64,000 bases of DNA. Origin: Monodelphis domestica (taxonomy: Eukaryota; Chordata; Mammalia; Didelphimorphia; Didelphidae). The translations under genes were made by a program, and so were the position numbers. The stretch's first letter is position 1. Each line of letters begins with the position of its first letter. The stretch covers positions 79,914,430 through 79,978,429 of the forward strand of contig NC_077227.1 in the NCBI RefSeq assembly GCF_027887165.1, read 5' to 3'. The notes under the pieces are model-generated. The model was not told the origin of the DNA. It searched no databases and was given only the letters and a program-made list of their open reading frames with translations. Of this stretch, positions 36,201-48,150 are shown piece after piece.

Positions 36201-39200
36201 CAAGGTTTTTCTAAAGCCCTTCATGAAAATCAACAAATTATAACAACAAATAACTTAAAATTGGTTGTTTCTAACTTGTGCATAAGGAAAAAATTAGAAA
36301 ACATTGTGATTTAAAATACTATCTAAATTTATGCCCAAAAAAGAGATAGAGTAGTTATTAAAAGATGTAAAATGAATAATTTTGATTATATTAAATTAAA
36401 AGACTTTTATACAAACAAAATTAATCTAACCAAGATGAGAAGAGAAACAAACTGGGAAAATTTTTTAATAACAATTGTTTCTGATAAAGGTCTAATTTCT
36501 CAAATTTATAAAAAATTGAGTTAAATTTATAAGAATACAAGATATTTCCCAACAGAAAAATGGTCAAAGGAGATGAACAAGCAATTCAGATGAAGGAATT
36601 GAACTCGCCATTTAGAACAGTTTTTCATATGATTATTCACTCTTCATTAGAGAAATGCAAATTAAAACAATGCTGAGGGAGTATCTCATACCTATCAGAT
36701 TGGCCAATATGGAAGTAAAGGAAAGTGGTAAATGTAAGAGGGGTTGTGGCAAAATTTGGACACTAATGCATTGCTGGTGGAGTTGTGAATGGATCCAACC
36801 CTTCTGGAGGGCAATTTGGAATTATGCCCAAAGGGCAATAAAACTGCATACCCTTTGATCTTGTAATAATACTACCACCGTGTTTGTATCCCAAAGAGAA
36901 AATTAAAGAGGAAAAGACCTACTTGTACAAAAATATTTACAGCTACTCTTTGTTGTGGTGGCAAAGAATTGGAAATTGAGGCGATGTCCATCAATTGGGG
37001 AATGGCTGAACAAATTGTGATACGTGTTGGTAATGGATTATTATGCTATAAGAAATGGTAAGCAAGATGATTTCAGAAAAAGCTGGAAAGATCTGCAGGA
37101 ACTGATGCAGAGCAAAATAAGCAGAACTGGGAGAAGGTTGTACACAATTGCATGATGATTATCTGTGAAAACTTGGCTACTTTCAGCAAAGCAATGATCT
37201 GAGACAATCCTGAAAGACTTATGATAGGGAATGCTATCCATCTCCAGAGAAAAAACTCTTGGAGTCACCTTCAAATCAGTGTATTTTTAATTTTGCTTCA
37301 GGGTTTTGGTCACATAAAACTTTGCTCTTATAACAATAACCAATATGGAAGTGTGTTTTGTATGACAATAAATAAAATAAAACATTATCTAATTCAAGAA
37401 ATTACAACTAAACTGCAAATACAAATAAAGAGGCTTACATCAATAATCGTTCAATGCACTGCACCAGGAAATCCCAAGAATAGGCAGTTAGGCGATGTAA
37501 TCTAGTAGGCCACGTTGGGGAAAGACGAAGAATGATTCTTGATGAAGCCACACAAGCAGCAGCTACTAGAGAAGGTGCATAATTTAGAAAGGCATAATCT
37601 GTGAAGACATCAAGAATGAATTTAAGTAACAGAAAGTACACAATCACCAACTAACATCTAAACAAATTACTAGAATCAGAAGCTTACCTTGCAGTGACAC
37701 TTCCAAAAAATAATCAGCATACTTTGCCATGTACAATTTGGTTTTTTCCAGACAAACCATTGGCCAGCCATCATGCAGATCTGTTTCATGTACTGCTTCA
37801 GAAAGATAATACTCAATAAAATGGGCAGCTGTCGGAAGGCAGAGGTTCCACTGAAATGTTTCTAATAGCAGTAGTTCCATGTGTAGCAAATTTTGTTTTG
37901 TTAATACTAGATTCATGTTAGTCATACAACCAAGGCTGTTCAGCTGCTCCAGTTTAGGCACGCTATCTTCCTTTTCTTCAAATTTACCTTGGAGAACAAA
38001 AACACAAAAAGAAATTATTAGACAGCAGGAAATTTTAGTCAGCCAATGAAATGTTATTCATCTGTTGTCAAAATGCAATCCCCTTGATTCAAAGAAAAAG
38101 TCCCTTCCTCCTAAAGCATATAAAACATGGTATTATCCTTTCCTTTTCCTTCTGGTTCAATAGATCAACTTATGTAGTTGATCATTTTCCTCCCAGAATT
38201 CAGAACTATGGAATGTAGTAAACATTCAGATATTTTAATGAATTATGAAAATGGAGCTATACATCTCTGACCATTTCTATTTTAATTTTTAAAATGATGA
38301 ATAGGAGGAGTTAAGAAAAACCTGTAAAGACTCATATGAACTTGTGAAGTGAGCAGAACAAGAACACTGTATGGAGAAACAGAATTAATTGTATGATAAT
38401 CAGATGCTCAATGGTGAAGGACTAAACTATTATCAGCAATGCAAGGTTCCAAGATAATCCCAAAGGACTCATGATGAAAAATGCTACCCATAGCCAAAAA
38501 TTATCTGTTGGAGTCTGACTGCAGATCAAAGCATGTCTTTTTTTTTTTTTATCATATGAGTGATGTCTTCTGTCACGACATGATGAATATGGAAATATTC
38601 ACCACATGAAAGCATGGTATAATTATATCAAACTATTTACAGTGGGGGGGGGGGGGCACGGGGGGAAGGAGAAGAAGAACCTGAATGGCAAAATGTCAGA
38701 AAATTGCCAAAAAATGTTTCTACATGTTGCTGAAAAAAAAATTTTTTTTAATTAAAAGATTTAAAAAAACCAACACATTTCATCCTTACAAATAAATTGA
38801 AAATTTTGCACATCACAACTATCTGAATAGATCTGAAGAAATTAGATTTTCTCCCTCTCCCTGCTCCAAAAAAAAAAATAGAAATAAAGAATGGTTGAAG
38901 TGAAGGGACCTCAGGTATTATTCTGCCCAACCCTCTCATATCAAAGATTAAAAAAACAGGCTCAGAGATGTCAAGTGATTTGCTTAAGACAAAGGTTCTT
39001 AATTGGGGGGGGGCAGGATGTCATGAAACCCTTTGGCAATTTAAGTGCATAAATAAAACATAGCATGACAAGGTAAACTTATTATAGTTACCAATTTTTT
39101 AAAAGTTAAGAGGTTCTCTGAAATATATTCACAAACCCTAGCTCAAGGTTTATGTCTAAAGTTATATACATCTTGCTAGGAACAGAACCAGGACTCAGAT

Positions 39201-42200
39201 TCAGGTTTCCTGACCTCTAATTCCATATTCTTCCTAGTATACCAACTATCAATCTCTTGCTTTTTCAATTGCTAAATTAAAAATAAGATTTAAAAAAGAC
39301 AGAAATGACAATTTCATAGAACAACAAAGTCTCAGAGGTCCTAACTTCCTTTTGATAAAAACTGGTTTAGATCCACATGCAAAGAACTCTCTTTCCTAAT
39401 TCCTCATCCTTCAAGAATCACTCCTCTAGGAGACAGTTAAATTTTCTACTGCAGTTTTCAATTATTCAAGGTATTCAAGGCATCTTTAAATAATCATAGA
39501 ACTTGGGAACAACCTGAAGAATTCATCTGGTCCAATTTGCTGCCTGCATCCCAGTAAGATCATCATTCCCATTTTATTAATGAGGCAATGGAGATTAAGT
39601 CCTTAAGACTATCTAGGAAATAGTAGAAAAGAAACCAGCCTTTCTGTTTCACTGAACCACATCTTCTACCTTCTGGTGCAGTGCCTTCACTACCATAAAA
39701 TGTGACTTTATGTTCAAGTGAAAAATAAGCGACAACATTAGCTTCAATAGCTCCTCCATAACTGTTACCATAGTATATACCACATCACAGCTATACAGTT
39801 TACCATGAACATTTATTAAAATTTCTCCTTCCAATTTTCTTGCTCACATTTAACAGGTGAAACTTAAGTACATCAAAAAGTCATGGACTCATTTTATGTA
39901 AAACTCCTATATATTATTTCTGGTAGGAATTTGAGACAATGTTTACAATTTAGAATTTTCAGACAATTAATAAATACTTACTCCAAATTAGCATGCTTAA
40001 ATTTTCTAAGCTTTAAGCTAGCAACACCTGTTTCTAACCAGGGGGCTGCCTTAAAATACTTTACCTAGAAGATAATTATTCAAAATTATTATAATATGAA
40101 GAGAGAGGGCATTCGTTTAATGGTCTCATGCTAACAAAATGAAAATCAGAATGAGTAATGAATTAGAAATGCAAATCAGAACTCTACCTTGCCAATTAAA
40201 GTAGCAATAATACTTGCCATGTACTTCAAAGAACAGTTGTACACATTAATTAATGAGAGGTTTGTGTTTGAAGTTGTTTAGAAGAAAGATATTCATTATT
40301 AGGACACAGTGTTAACTGAGATTTTGGTACTACACTGCTTAATTCAAAGAGCAAGAATGCTTCATATTACCTCTTTAGAACTTCGACCATCTAAACCAAT
40401 GACAAGGCTACTAATTTTATAGCTGAAGAAGAGAAGGTAAGCAGGTACTTTGCCCAACATTACAAAAGCTACGTATCACTAAGAACAGAAGCTGAGGAGC
40501 CAATCTTTCCAAACCAACCTCTAGACTTGAAGATCAAAGCATAACAACCCCATTTCCCATGCAATATCATAGTACCTGAGTAGGCAGGGGCTTGTTATGA
40601 AACCTGTATTAATAAGCATTTATAGGAACTTTATATTTACCAAGTAGTTATTAAATAAGTATATATTTCATAACTTACTGTCTTTAGAAAGGCAGTATAC
40701 ATTTAAATAGCCACCTTTGGGATTTTTGCTTTGCTTCAGATGAATTTTGGGAGAAAATTTTTTTAATTAAAAAATTTATTAATATATCACAGCTACCTAT
40801 TTCAGGATGAGCTAGTTTAAAAACAAACAAACAAAAAAACATGGGCAAAAACCTGGAAAATTCTGAACTGAGAATTAGCATTGTGTTTCCTTGAAGTTCC
40901 ATAAGTACAAAGTCACTGTAGATAAGGGCAAAAGACCTTGGCTTTTGGCTTCATCTAGCTTCTGAAGGAACACTAAAGTGCTATATGAATATGAACTGAA
41001 GTCATTTTGGAGGGAAACAAAAAAAAAAGATGAGCTAATTATTAAATGTTCTGGCCACATAAAAAAAATAATTCCACTTTTCCGTACAGCCCAAATGCCT
41101 GCCATAAGAAAGGTACAATGGGATCTACTTGTGAACCCCAGAGACCATGTCTATGTTGGAACTTAAAAAGCATCTGAGTTCTATTATAAGTCAAAGAGGA
41201 TGGGATTGAATGTGGAATTCCCTAGAATGATCCTAGATCAGAAACCATGAGAATGAAATAGTAGGCAAATGCTATATGGCTGTCCAAATGAAAATATATA
41301 AAAATTCAATGTAATAAGCATTTATTAAGGAGCTACATGCCAGGTATAGAGGACACAAAGATGAAACAAAAAACTCCCTCAAGGACCTTACATTCTGGGG
41401 CGTAAGGGGAGCACATCTCCAACAATCAGAGGATCAGGAAAAGCTTAAGGAACTGAAGCACCATTGAAGACCTGCATCTTCCACCTGGTACTATGTCTAC
41501 CTGCAAGTACCAGGGCCTTCCTACCAAAACACTAGCCAAACTACTTCTCCAGTTGACACTGCACTTCAACAATCCACAGTGTTAAGTCTTGGACTGCCTT
41601 TGCCAAGGTCTCAACATCATCTTCTAGGCCAAAGATTCTTAACCCAGGGTCCATGGATGACCAGGATCCATAGAGACTTCAGAGAATCCTTGAACTTGGA
41701 TGGGGAAAATGTTTTGATAACTTTATTTCAATTTGATATTCCTTTATATAATTCTATGTATTTTAATATATACATTTAAAAACTTATGTTCAGGCTGCCA
41801 TAGGAATCCATAATACAAAAAGCAACCCCCAGCGCTATGTCCCAAGATTAGAGGTTTTTACTTCACACATACTTTCTAAAAGTGTGAAGGGGGGGTGGTG
41901 GTGGTGGTGGTGGGGAATGTAGTTCTTTTTCACCCAAGTCAAAATCTAGGGTTTGGGATATGGTATGGTTGGGGCCACTAGCATTTATTAACCTAAAACA
42001 TCTATATGGGTCTGAAATGCTAGGAATGGAGAAATAGTGGCCTTTCTGGGTCATCATTTTAAGGTCTGTCAGATTTCTCCTTCTTTCTGTACCTCTCCCC
42101 ATCCCACAAGGGAGGAAAAGGGACTTCAGAGTATAGGCAGCACCAATCCCACTTTGATCTGAAGAGGACAATTCACATTTCTGTAGTATTACAAGTTTTA

Positions 42201-45200
42201 AAAAATGAACTTCTCACTATCCAAATGAAATGCCAATGTTCTAAAAGGTTAATAACAAAAACTCCTATTTTGTTAATACTTCATGTGTGTGGCCTGATAA
42301 AAACAACCTGAAGGATTATATTAAACCACAAAGGCTAGTCTGCCAGGCTAGCTGAAGTCTCAAGAAAAACAAGCAGTAGAGAGGGCAGTTAGGTGGCACA
42401 GTGGATTGAGAGCCAGGCCTATTGGAGGTCCTGGGTTCAAATGTGGTCTCAGACACTTCCTAGCTGTGGGACCCCTCATTGCCTACTCCTTACCACTCTT
42501 CTGCCTTGGAACCAATACACAGTATTGATTCTAAGATGGAAGGTCAGGGCTTTAAAAAGAAAAAACAAAACAAGCAATAGCTCTGGACATCAAAAAATTA
42601 AAAGTTTACCTTAAAGAAATGGTCTATCTCTATAAAATGATCATTTTAATTCTAATTAGGTTGTCAAAAAACCTAGGGCCAGCCCAGAGGCCTGTGAAAA
42701 ATTGCTTTCCCCTTCCACAAATACATGATCTCTTTTACATACAGATGTCTGTGTTAAGTAATTATAACTTACTTGAAGACTAATTGTTAGTAGATAAATG
42801 AGAGCTTTTTCTTTGTCTCCTCTGAGAAACAAAAAAGCTCTGGGAACAACAGATTAAGTTTGGGTGAGAAGGCAATTTTGTGTATGGGATGAGAAATGGG
42901 GCAAGAGTTTAATTCAACAGAAGCCAGACCCCAGAAGAGACCTATTTATTTCAAGAGTAGCCCAGTCTGAATAGCAAAGAAGGCTGGGTTCCAGAAAAGA
43001 CATGCAGGAAGCTCTTAAGTGGCTAGTGCAGAGGAATTAAAAAAAAAAAAAGACCAGGAATATAAACATGGAATAAGACAAAATACTCTAAAAGCAGAGG
43101 ATCTGAGTGACCAGATAGACATGCCTAGGCTAGTTTCAAGCCAGATGGGCATCTCATAATTTAAGAGGAAACAACAAGGTAACTTAGACTCTACTAGAAA
43201 GTAGAAGTTCAATCAAAGAAGACCTGAGACCTAAATTGGATAATACGGGACTTTATGCAGAAAAGTAATTAAAGAGTTGCTACAAAGCTCATATCCCTAC
43301 TTATTCTCATGACCCATATTTAAGTAGTTTCAGTAGCTACTTGGTAAAAATGCTGGGCCTGAGATGATGTTGTCATCATAACTCACTAAGACAAGCAGAG
43401 GATGATGGCTCCAAGATCTTAGCCTCCAAAAGAAGGTAAGCCCTCCCTCAGGTGCTGGTGGAAATATGACTACGCTTTGCTATGATGACATCAAGAATAT
43501 GCATAGTAGAAATACAAGCCATTTAAAAGTCTCAATTTATGCTTCCATTCAGCCTTTTAAGAGAAGTAAGCAGCAGAATTAACTAAAAGATGTCTCAGTG
43601 CTGATAAGCTATGAAATAGCTCAGGGATGGATTTCTATCAATATAGAGATATAGCAAGACATCCAATATAATCTATTATCTACTGATAATGTCATTTGTT
43701 GGACATCATTTACCATATAGTTAGGCAAAGCTGAGGCTAAAGGTAGACAGGAGCTAGGTGCTAAATTTGCTTTCTACACAGATACAACTGTACCACATGA
43801 AAGTATCACCTACCATGTACCCCATAGATCCCTCTCTAAAAGGAGATAATACAAGGTTCTTGATCAGAGATTATGTAATAATCATCCAAATTCATCTTAT
43901 TACAAAATAAACAAGAAGGGATATAAATCAACTACAACACATCAAAGTTGATCTTTATACCAATAGAAAACTGTTTCCAATTTTGTCAAGAGTACAAACT
44001 TACTTGCTAGAAGCAAACAGGAAAGTGCAACTAAATGCAACTGCTGGATAGAGATGTCATATCGATCCATAAAGAGGTCAAGCAAATAGACAGCAAGATG
44101 CCGAGCTGCAGGGCAAAGAGTGAAGCGATTGCTCACAATAGCAATCAGATCTGCAAAATACCGCCTGAGATTTAGCTGAGGTGACTGGCCTTTATAGGTG
44201 GGCAACTTCAGCTCCTAAAATAGAAGCAAGAACATTTAGCATTAAACAAAACTCAGATTATGAACCATTTGAACCAATGCAAATATTTTATACCAAATTG
44301 CTTTTAAAAGGTTAAATGATATACTATTAGTTATTTCCAATGTCTGAAACACTGAGTAAAACAGAAGGAAATTGAGAAAGCATTTAATAAATGGCATAAG
44401 AATAAGCTTTAATAAAATAATTATTCATTTCTAACATTTTAGTGTTCCTTGATCTCTTCTATGACCTAAAAAGTGCCTTGGCTTCATAGGCAATTCAAAT
44501 TCAAAGTAATAAGAAGGATGCTCTAAAAATTTGTTCTCATGGAATCTCATCCAAATCTCACATGTCTTATGAAAAGTTTGCATTCCAGTAAGAGGACTTA
44601 AAAAAAAATGAAAATTATTTTCACTTTCTTCTTGATTTCCATTATAAAATCAGTAGTATCTCCAGTCCGGGGAGAGGGAAATGGGATCACAAAACAATAT
44701 ACTTTCAGATAGGAAGGAATTATAAGCGTATTGAGCTGAAGTCACTGTTATAAAAACACAAGTTTGGGCAAAACAATGTTTAAAGGGCAATTAATTCCAA
44801 AGGAACTATATAATAAACATGAGGCTAGCCAAAAAATGTTATATCAAGATTAATTATAATATATTTAAACCATTATGCAGTGACCCTTGGCAAATCATTT
44901 AACTTCCATTGCCCAGATCATACCACTCTTCTGTCTTGGAACCAATCATAGTATTAATTCTAAGACAGAAGGTAAGGGTTTAAGAAAACAAAACATTATG
45001 CAAAACTACATTGCATATCCAAAACTACTGCATTACACTGAGTACATATCTGTTGATTACAGTAACCAATTTTATCATAATTTGGCCATTGTAATACACT
45101 AATAACTATGTTTTCTGGAAGTCTAGTCCACATTAGTAGTCTCCCCCATCCCCTTTTTTCTCTTTTACTATTAGATAAATAGATGTATAAACAAAAATTT

Positions 45201-47507
45201 ACTTAATTTGTATTGAAAATAGCTGGCTCTAGAGTAGGGCGAAATCTGTAGAGTAGGTTCAAATCTGGCCTTAGACACTTGTAAGCTGTGTGACTCTGAG
45301 CAAGTCACTTAACCCCCATTGCCAAGCCCTTACCACTCTTCTGCCTTAGAACTAATACCCAGTATTGATTCTAAGACAAAGTAGGGGCTTACCAAAAAAA
45401 AAAGTATATTGTAATATTATACACAAGTGCCTATTAACACCAACCAGGTAACACATACTTGTCTGAAAGCACGTTAAAGTATGTTCTCTTTAGGTTTTAT
45501 AAAGTGAACAAGTTTCTCATCTCCAATGCTCTAAAATCTAAAGACTACATTTACTTAAGACAAGGAAGATTTGTGTTAATCACTCAATATCCATGTATAC
45601 TGGCTGGAGAAAAAATGACACAAAAAATTGTAACAATTTTATCACAAACACAAAGACTGTCAATGACTTAAAAACCCAACCCATCTCACAGTAGCACAAA
45701 CTATGATAGACAACCTTCAGATTTGGTTTAAGTATCCAAAATAAAGGAATACAACAAAGTATATTTCTTTAAGCTTTAAAGCTTCTTCTCCCGTACTTAG
45801 TAATAGTACTTCTCAGTAATAAACTTCTTTCTCAATTTTTGATGCTCTCCATTCCAATTATCAGTTCCTTCTCAGATAATCCCAAATTCCATCCTCCTCA
45901 AGTGGTTTAATTATTTTAATAGGATTAAAGTAAAGGCAGGTGACATCCCTAAGCATGGGAACAGCTGATGAAGCTTGCAAACTAAGAATTTCCTTAAACT
46001 TATCTCCAAAAAGTTGGAATATTCTCTTTTCAGTTTCTCTAAAAATTACTATTTATTTAGAAGTCCCTAGCCTTCAATATCCTTCTAGAACTCTAGTAGA
46101 AGACTTAACAAAAGAGGGAAATGGCAGAAAAACACCCAGAAAAAACTGTCCCATAATTGTGATCTTAATACATTCATATTCATATGTCCCACTCACTGGG
46201 AAAGTAAATTGGATATAGTAAGTCAGTTTCTTGGAACTCTGAGAAGAGATTAACTTCAATTCTGTGTAAAAAATAATTTAAGTACTAGGGATAAGGACAA
46301 GGTATTCAGGATACAAAGATAAAATAAATCAACTGCAAGTCTATACAAATAAAATTGGAAATTGTAAAAAAGATCTAGATTAATTTGTACTTCAAGAAAA
46401 ATCTATCAAAGTTTATATAAAATAGACGCATCCATAGGTACTCTCATCATTTGTACCCAGCAGGTGCAATGTCATTTTGAAGGAAAGATAAAAGTTCCAA
46501 CTGAAAATGAAATTCATAAAAAAAAAATCCCTAAATTATATCATCAATTTTCAAAGAGAAAAATCAGCAGTTCTATTCAGGAGTTTCCTAAATGGACTAG
46601 GCATAGAATAGTGTTTTTCCTTGTTCTTACACTTAAGTAAGACCCAGACCTAAAAATGAATAGGAATTAAAAGCATTTAAGATCTGAAATAATGGAGAAA
46701 AACCTTAATAATCTTTAATAATGGAGAAAATGGAGTTGGAGGTGGTTCACTGGTAGACAAAAGGACTTTATACTTTAAAACATATTTTTTTAAAAACCAA
46801 TCTCTGACTACACCAGTAAATACATATTGTTGAATTGATTATAACAATAACTATACTGGTCTATTTTTCTACTTCCTGCAATACATCTATGGATTCAGAA
46901 TTCCATTGTTAGTAGAGTTCTCAGGATCTGAATGAAGTATCTGCTCTTTCCACCCTCAAAGGCTGCCTTTATAATTTTTATTTAGTCTCCAAGGAGCAGA
47001 GCAAGAACAATATAAATTGTTAAGGAATTATTTTATGTATTAAAACCTTCAAAACTGTACACACCTAAGAAAAGTGAAAGGGACCTAACTAATACTCAAA
47101 AAAGAAATATAAGTCTCTTGCTTGCCCCCATCCCAAAAAGTCATTTTAATTGCTCTTTCTACAGCTGACTGTTTAACCCATTCTAGAAACAGAGAAGACA
47201 AGAACCATCTTGCACTTTTTGGTGAAGGCTTTTTCTTATGGACATGTTTTTGGATACAGGCCAGTATGGACTAAAGGAGCTGACCAGAGAACTAGGTAAA
47301 TTCAGCTATTTTCCCTTTCCTGTCCTACAATGAGCCTATATCTGAGAATCTTGCTCCTCAAGCAAGAGTAGATTTTTTGTGATTGATAGATTAACTGAAT
47401 TAGGCCACCTGAGGAGATGGAGAAGCATTCAGGATTACCTTGTATCGGAGTGCTTGATGAATATCAGCAGCCAGCTGTCCTTTCCACCACTGCCCCTCCA
47501 GCTCCAT
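32882..47507 (-). CDS. CCNJ: Cyclin J, five coding exons, 384 residues
   Basis: Coding exons on the minus strand are 47,507-47,439; 44,214-44,004; 37,987-37,688; 37,598-37,439; and 33,296-32,882 (stop). Each junction has GT/AG ends and the phases match, giving one open protein of 384 residues. The start is [20 protein letters not shown], as in human cyclin J. Residues about 40-145 form the N-terminal cyclin fold ([15 protein letters not shown], then [17 protein letters not shown]). Residues about 147-247 form the second fold, and 248-384 are a Gln/Thr/His-rich tail ending [11 protein letters not shown]. Cyclin J is a poorly studied member of the cyclin family. The Drosophila orthologue acts in oogenesis and associates with a Cdk. 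Identity is nearly complete through the cyclin folds and lower in the tail (remembered human sequence). No defects are seen; the gene looks intact. The promoter is CpG-rich, as expected for a broadly expressed gene. Confidence 0.97.
33590..33788 (+). mobile_element. tRNA-derived marsupial SINE, plus strand
   Basis: In CCNJ intron 4 (between coding exons 4 and 5), antisense to the gene. Landmarks are aggtcctgggttcaaatttg (B box), gtcacttaacccccattgtc, accactcttctgccttagaa, and an A-rich tail after 33,779. Confidence 0.9.
34040..34255 (-). mobile_element. LINE-1 3'-region fragment, minus strand
   Basis: Degenerate minus-strand match to the LINE-1 3' end. It contains a tagttattcctcaatgagca block, a ttgctcccacaaaaattgtg block and ttccagaatgggcatgtt. 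Old; limits approximate. Confidence 0.55.
34450..34645 (+). mobile_element. tRNA-derived marsupial SINE, plus strand
   Basis: In the same intron. Nearly full length: ggacagctgtgttgctcagt, aggtcctgggttcaaatctg, tatgaccctgggcgagtcat, ggaaccaatacacagtattg. Well preserved, so fairly young. Confidence 0.92.
34905..35178 (+). mobile_element. THER1/MIR-type SINE, nearly full length
   Basis: Classic MIR-like order: caggcactatgttaagcact, ttcatttgatctacacaacc, attttacagctgaggaaact, gttaagtgacttgcccaggg, cagctagtaagtctgacg, and a final cacttagctgctcc. The 3' region with a CORE domain is well kept. Confidence 0.9.
35205..35335 (+). mobile_element. MIR-type SINE fragment
   Basis: Short partial copy (ttaagtgacttgtccaacat, cacatagcag, gacttgaaatcaaggcttcc) directly after the previous SINE. 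Confidence 0.6.
36335..37290 (+). mobile_element. LINE-1 3' end, plus strand
   Basis: Clear match to the remembered 3' end of marsupial LINE-1: gacttttatacaaacaaaat, tggtcaaaggagatgaacaa, gagaaatgcaaattaaaaca, tgctggtggagttgtgaatg, ttggaattatgcccaaaggg, tggcaaagaattggaaattg, tcaattggggaatggctgaa, tatccatctccagagaaaaa. The terminal A-tail is not obvious. The open frame at 36,655 lies within this and is not a host gene. Confidence 0.9.
37439..37598 (-). CDS. CCNJ: CCNJ coding exon 4 (residues 194-247), alternative acceptor
   Basis: 160 bp, acceptor ...CACAG, encoding (D)[19 protein letters not shown] through [10 protein letters not shown](I), donor AT|GTAAGC. The intron between exons 3 and 4 is only 89 bp. 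A second in-frame acceptor, CTCTAG at 37,567-37,566, would start the exon at 37,565. That drops 11 residues ([11 protein letters not shown]) and joins Gln193 to Val205. From memory, the two human protein forms (372 and 383 residues) differ by exactly this segment. Confidence 0.96.
37599..37687 (-). other. CCNJ intron 3, 89 bp
   Basis: Short intron between coding exons 3 and 4, GTAAGC to CACAG. Its shortness, together with the competing acceptor 33 nt downstream, makes this junction the likely point of alternative splicing. Confidence 0.9.
37688..37987 (-). CDS. CCNJ: CCNJ coding exon 3 (residues 94-194)
   Basis: 300 bp, acceptor ...CCAAG, beginning GT to complete Ser94 and continuing [20 protein letters not shown]. 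It ends [11 protein letters not shown] plus one base, with donor G|GTAAGC. It covers the end of the first cyclin fold (ASKFEE motif) and the start of the second. Confidence 0.97.
38310..38560 (+). mobile_element. LINE-1 3'-terminal fragment, plus strand
   Basis: Contains gaagtgagcagaacaagaac, a cagcaatgcaaggttccaag block, caaaggactcatgatgaaaa and gttggagtctgactgcagat, then a T-run. These are the last few hundred bases of a LINE-1. Confidence 0.8.
38641..38668. repeat. Poly-G run in intron 2
   Basis: A G-homopolymer run of 13, then CAC, then further G. Potentially unstable in assembly and able to form a quadruplex on the strand opposite CCNJ. Confidence 0.85.
38885..39245 (+). mobile_element. 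MIR-type SINE interrupted by a DNA-transposon-like piece
   Basis: The SINE halves are 38,885-38,998 (gggacctcaggtattattct, acaggctcagagatgtcaag) and about 39,150-39,245 (aacagaaccaggactcagat, gtttcctgacctctaattcc). Between them lies sequence beginning ggttcttaattggggg that resembles the element at 41,628. Confidence 0.5.
41628..41800 (+). mobile_element. Old hAT-type DNA transposon remnant
   Basis: Begins aaagattcttaacccagggt, then tccatggatgaccag, then atccttgaacttggatgggg and atgttttgataactttattt. This resembles an old mammalian non-autonomous hAT consensus (remembered: ttcttaacctggggtccatg, tgaacttggatggg). The far end is not visible. Family uncertain. Confidence 0.45.
41886..41914. repeat. 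(TGG)n microsatellite
   Basis: Short G-rich triplet run (gggggtggtggtggtggtgg and on). The Pro-rich minus-strand frame over it is an artefact. Confidence 0.85.
42380..42562 (+). mobile_element. tRNA-derived marsupial SINE, plus strand
   Basis: In CCNJ intron 2: gggcagttaggtggcacagt, ggattgagagccaggcct, aggtcctgggttcaaatgtg, tcttctgccttggaaccaat, with a small internal deletion relative to the other copies and an A-rich tail. Confidence 0.92.
44004..44214 (-). CDS. CCNJ: CCNJ coding exon 2 (residues 24-94)
   Basis: 211 bp, acceptor ...TTTTAG, donor A|GTAAGT, ending after the first base of Ser94. It encodes [20 protein letters not shown] and onward through the first cyclin-fold helices to LSCLLLA. 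It holds the helix-1 region equivalent to the MRAIL block of other cyclins ([15 protein letters not shown]). An apparent reading into the intron (SKFVLLTKL) is not real. Confidence 0.97.
44878..44998 (+). mobile_element. tRNA-derived SINE, 3' part only
   Basis: 5'-truncated copy in CCNJ intron 1 (between coding exons 1 and 2): gtgacccttggcaaatcatt, accactcttctgtcttggaa, ttctaagacagaaggtaagg. Confidence 0.85.
45235..45403 (+). mobile_element. tRNA-derived SINE, plus strand
   Basis: Partial copy with B box (taggttcaaatctggcctta), gcaagtcacttaacccccat, agtattgattctaagacaaa, and a final A-run at about 45,393-45,402. Confidence 0.88.
47439..47507 (-). CDS. CCNJ: CCNJ coding exon 1 (residues 1-23)
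   Basis: ATG at 47,507-47,505, with G at +4. It encodes [20 protein letters not shown] plus RYK and ends in phase 0 at the donor GTAATC. It is too short for an ordinary open-frame scan; I found it by searching for the conserved N-terminus. The upstream end of this exon, within the 5' UTR, is not determined. Confidence 0.95.
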
Positions 47508-48150
47508 GGGATGGGATGGGAAGCTTAGCCAGATCCAACAGCTTCAGTCTACATGCATATATATATACATACACACGGGGAACTTACTGAGAACATTGGG
47601 ATGCAGTTAATCCCTCCACCCTGAAAATCTGCTCAAAAATCAAAATCCTGATTCTCTCAAAATCTTACTTAGAAACCTGATCAATTCATAGGAACAACAC
47701 TTATTAAGCACACCTCAGGCACATGGGTTAAGTTTTGAGGATTCAAGGACAAAGCAGTCCCTGCCATTAAGTAACTTACAATCCACTGGGGGTGGGGGTG
47801 GGGGTGGTAATAATTAGAGGAACGAGAGATCATTAACAACTTAAGGTATCAAGAAAGACTTCATAAAAGAGTGGTGGAATTCAGCCTTAAGCAGTCAGGG
47901 ACATTAGGAGCTGGAGTGAAGGAAGGACGTGGGGGGAGGGAGAAGGGAGCCTGTCCTAGAAAAGGCACTTAAGTGGGAGATGGGATGCTGAGCTAGGCAG
48001 CGGCCAGCATGACCAGAACCAGCAGCTGGATGCAGCCGAACCTGCTGGCACCATGGGCAGCGGCCGCCTATCCAATCAGTAACACTGATCTATAAGGATG
48101 TCTGAGGGGTAGCAAGTGCTAGGGGAGAGTGGGAAGGAGGGTCAAAGGAG
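47508..48150 (-). other. CCNJ first intron, proximal part
   Basis: Holds a short AT/AC microsatellite (47,553-47,577), a fragment related to MIR-type tails (47,697-47,790) and a (GGGGGT)n patch near 47,789-47,807. The acceptor that joins the 5' UTR exon to the ATG exon must lie just upstream of 47,507. Candidate AGs occur at the minus-strand readings near 47,552 and 47,526, but none stands out. Confidence 0.4.

Noticed and set aside
36655-36858. 67-codon frame with Cys/Trp residues resembling a small protein
   Set aside because: It lies wholly within a recognisable LINE-1 3' end; similar residues recur in other LINE-1 copies.
41863-42171. 102-codon minus-strand frame with a Pro run
   Set aside because: The Pro run is the (TGG)n microsatellite; the rest lies in an intron of CCNJ with no splice support.
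19832-45403. Functional tRNA genes suggested by B-box-like ggttcaaatc motifs
   Set aside because: Every such motif sits inside a tRNA-derived SINE or a MIR-type SINE; none has a complete cloverleaf with a discriminator and terminator.
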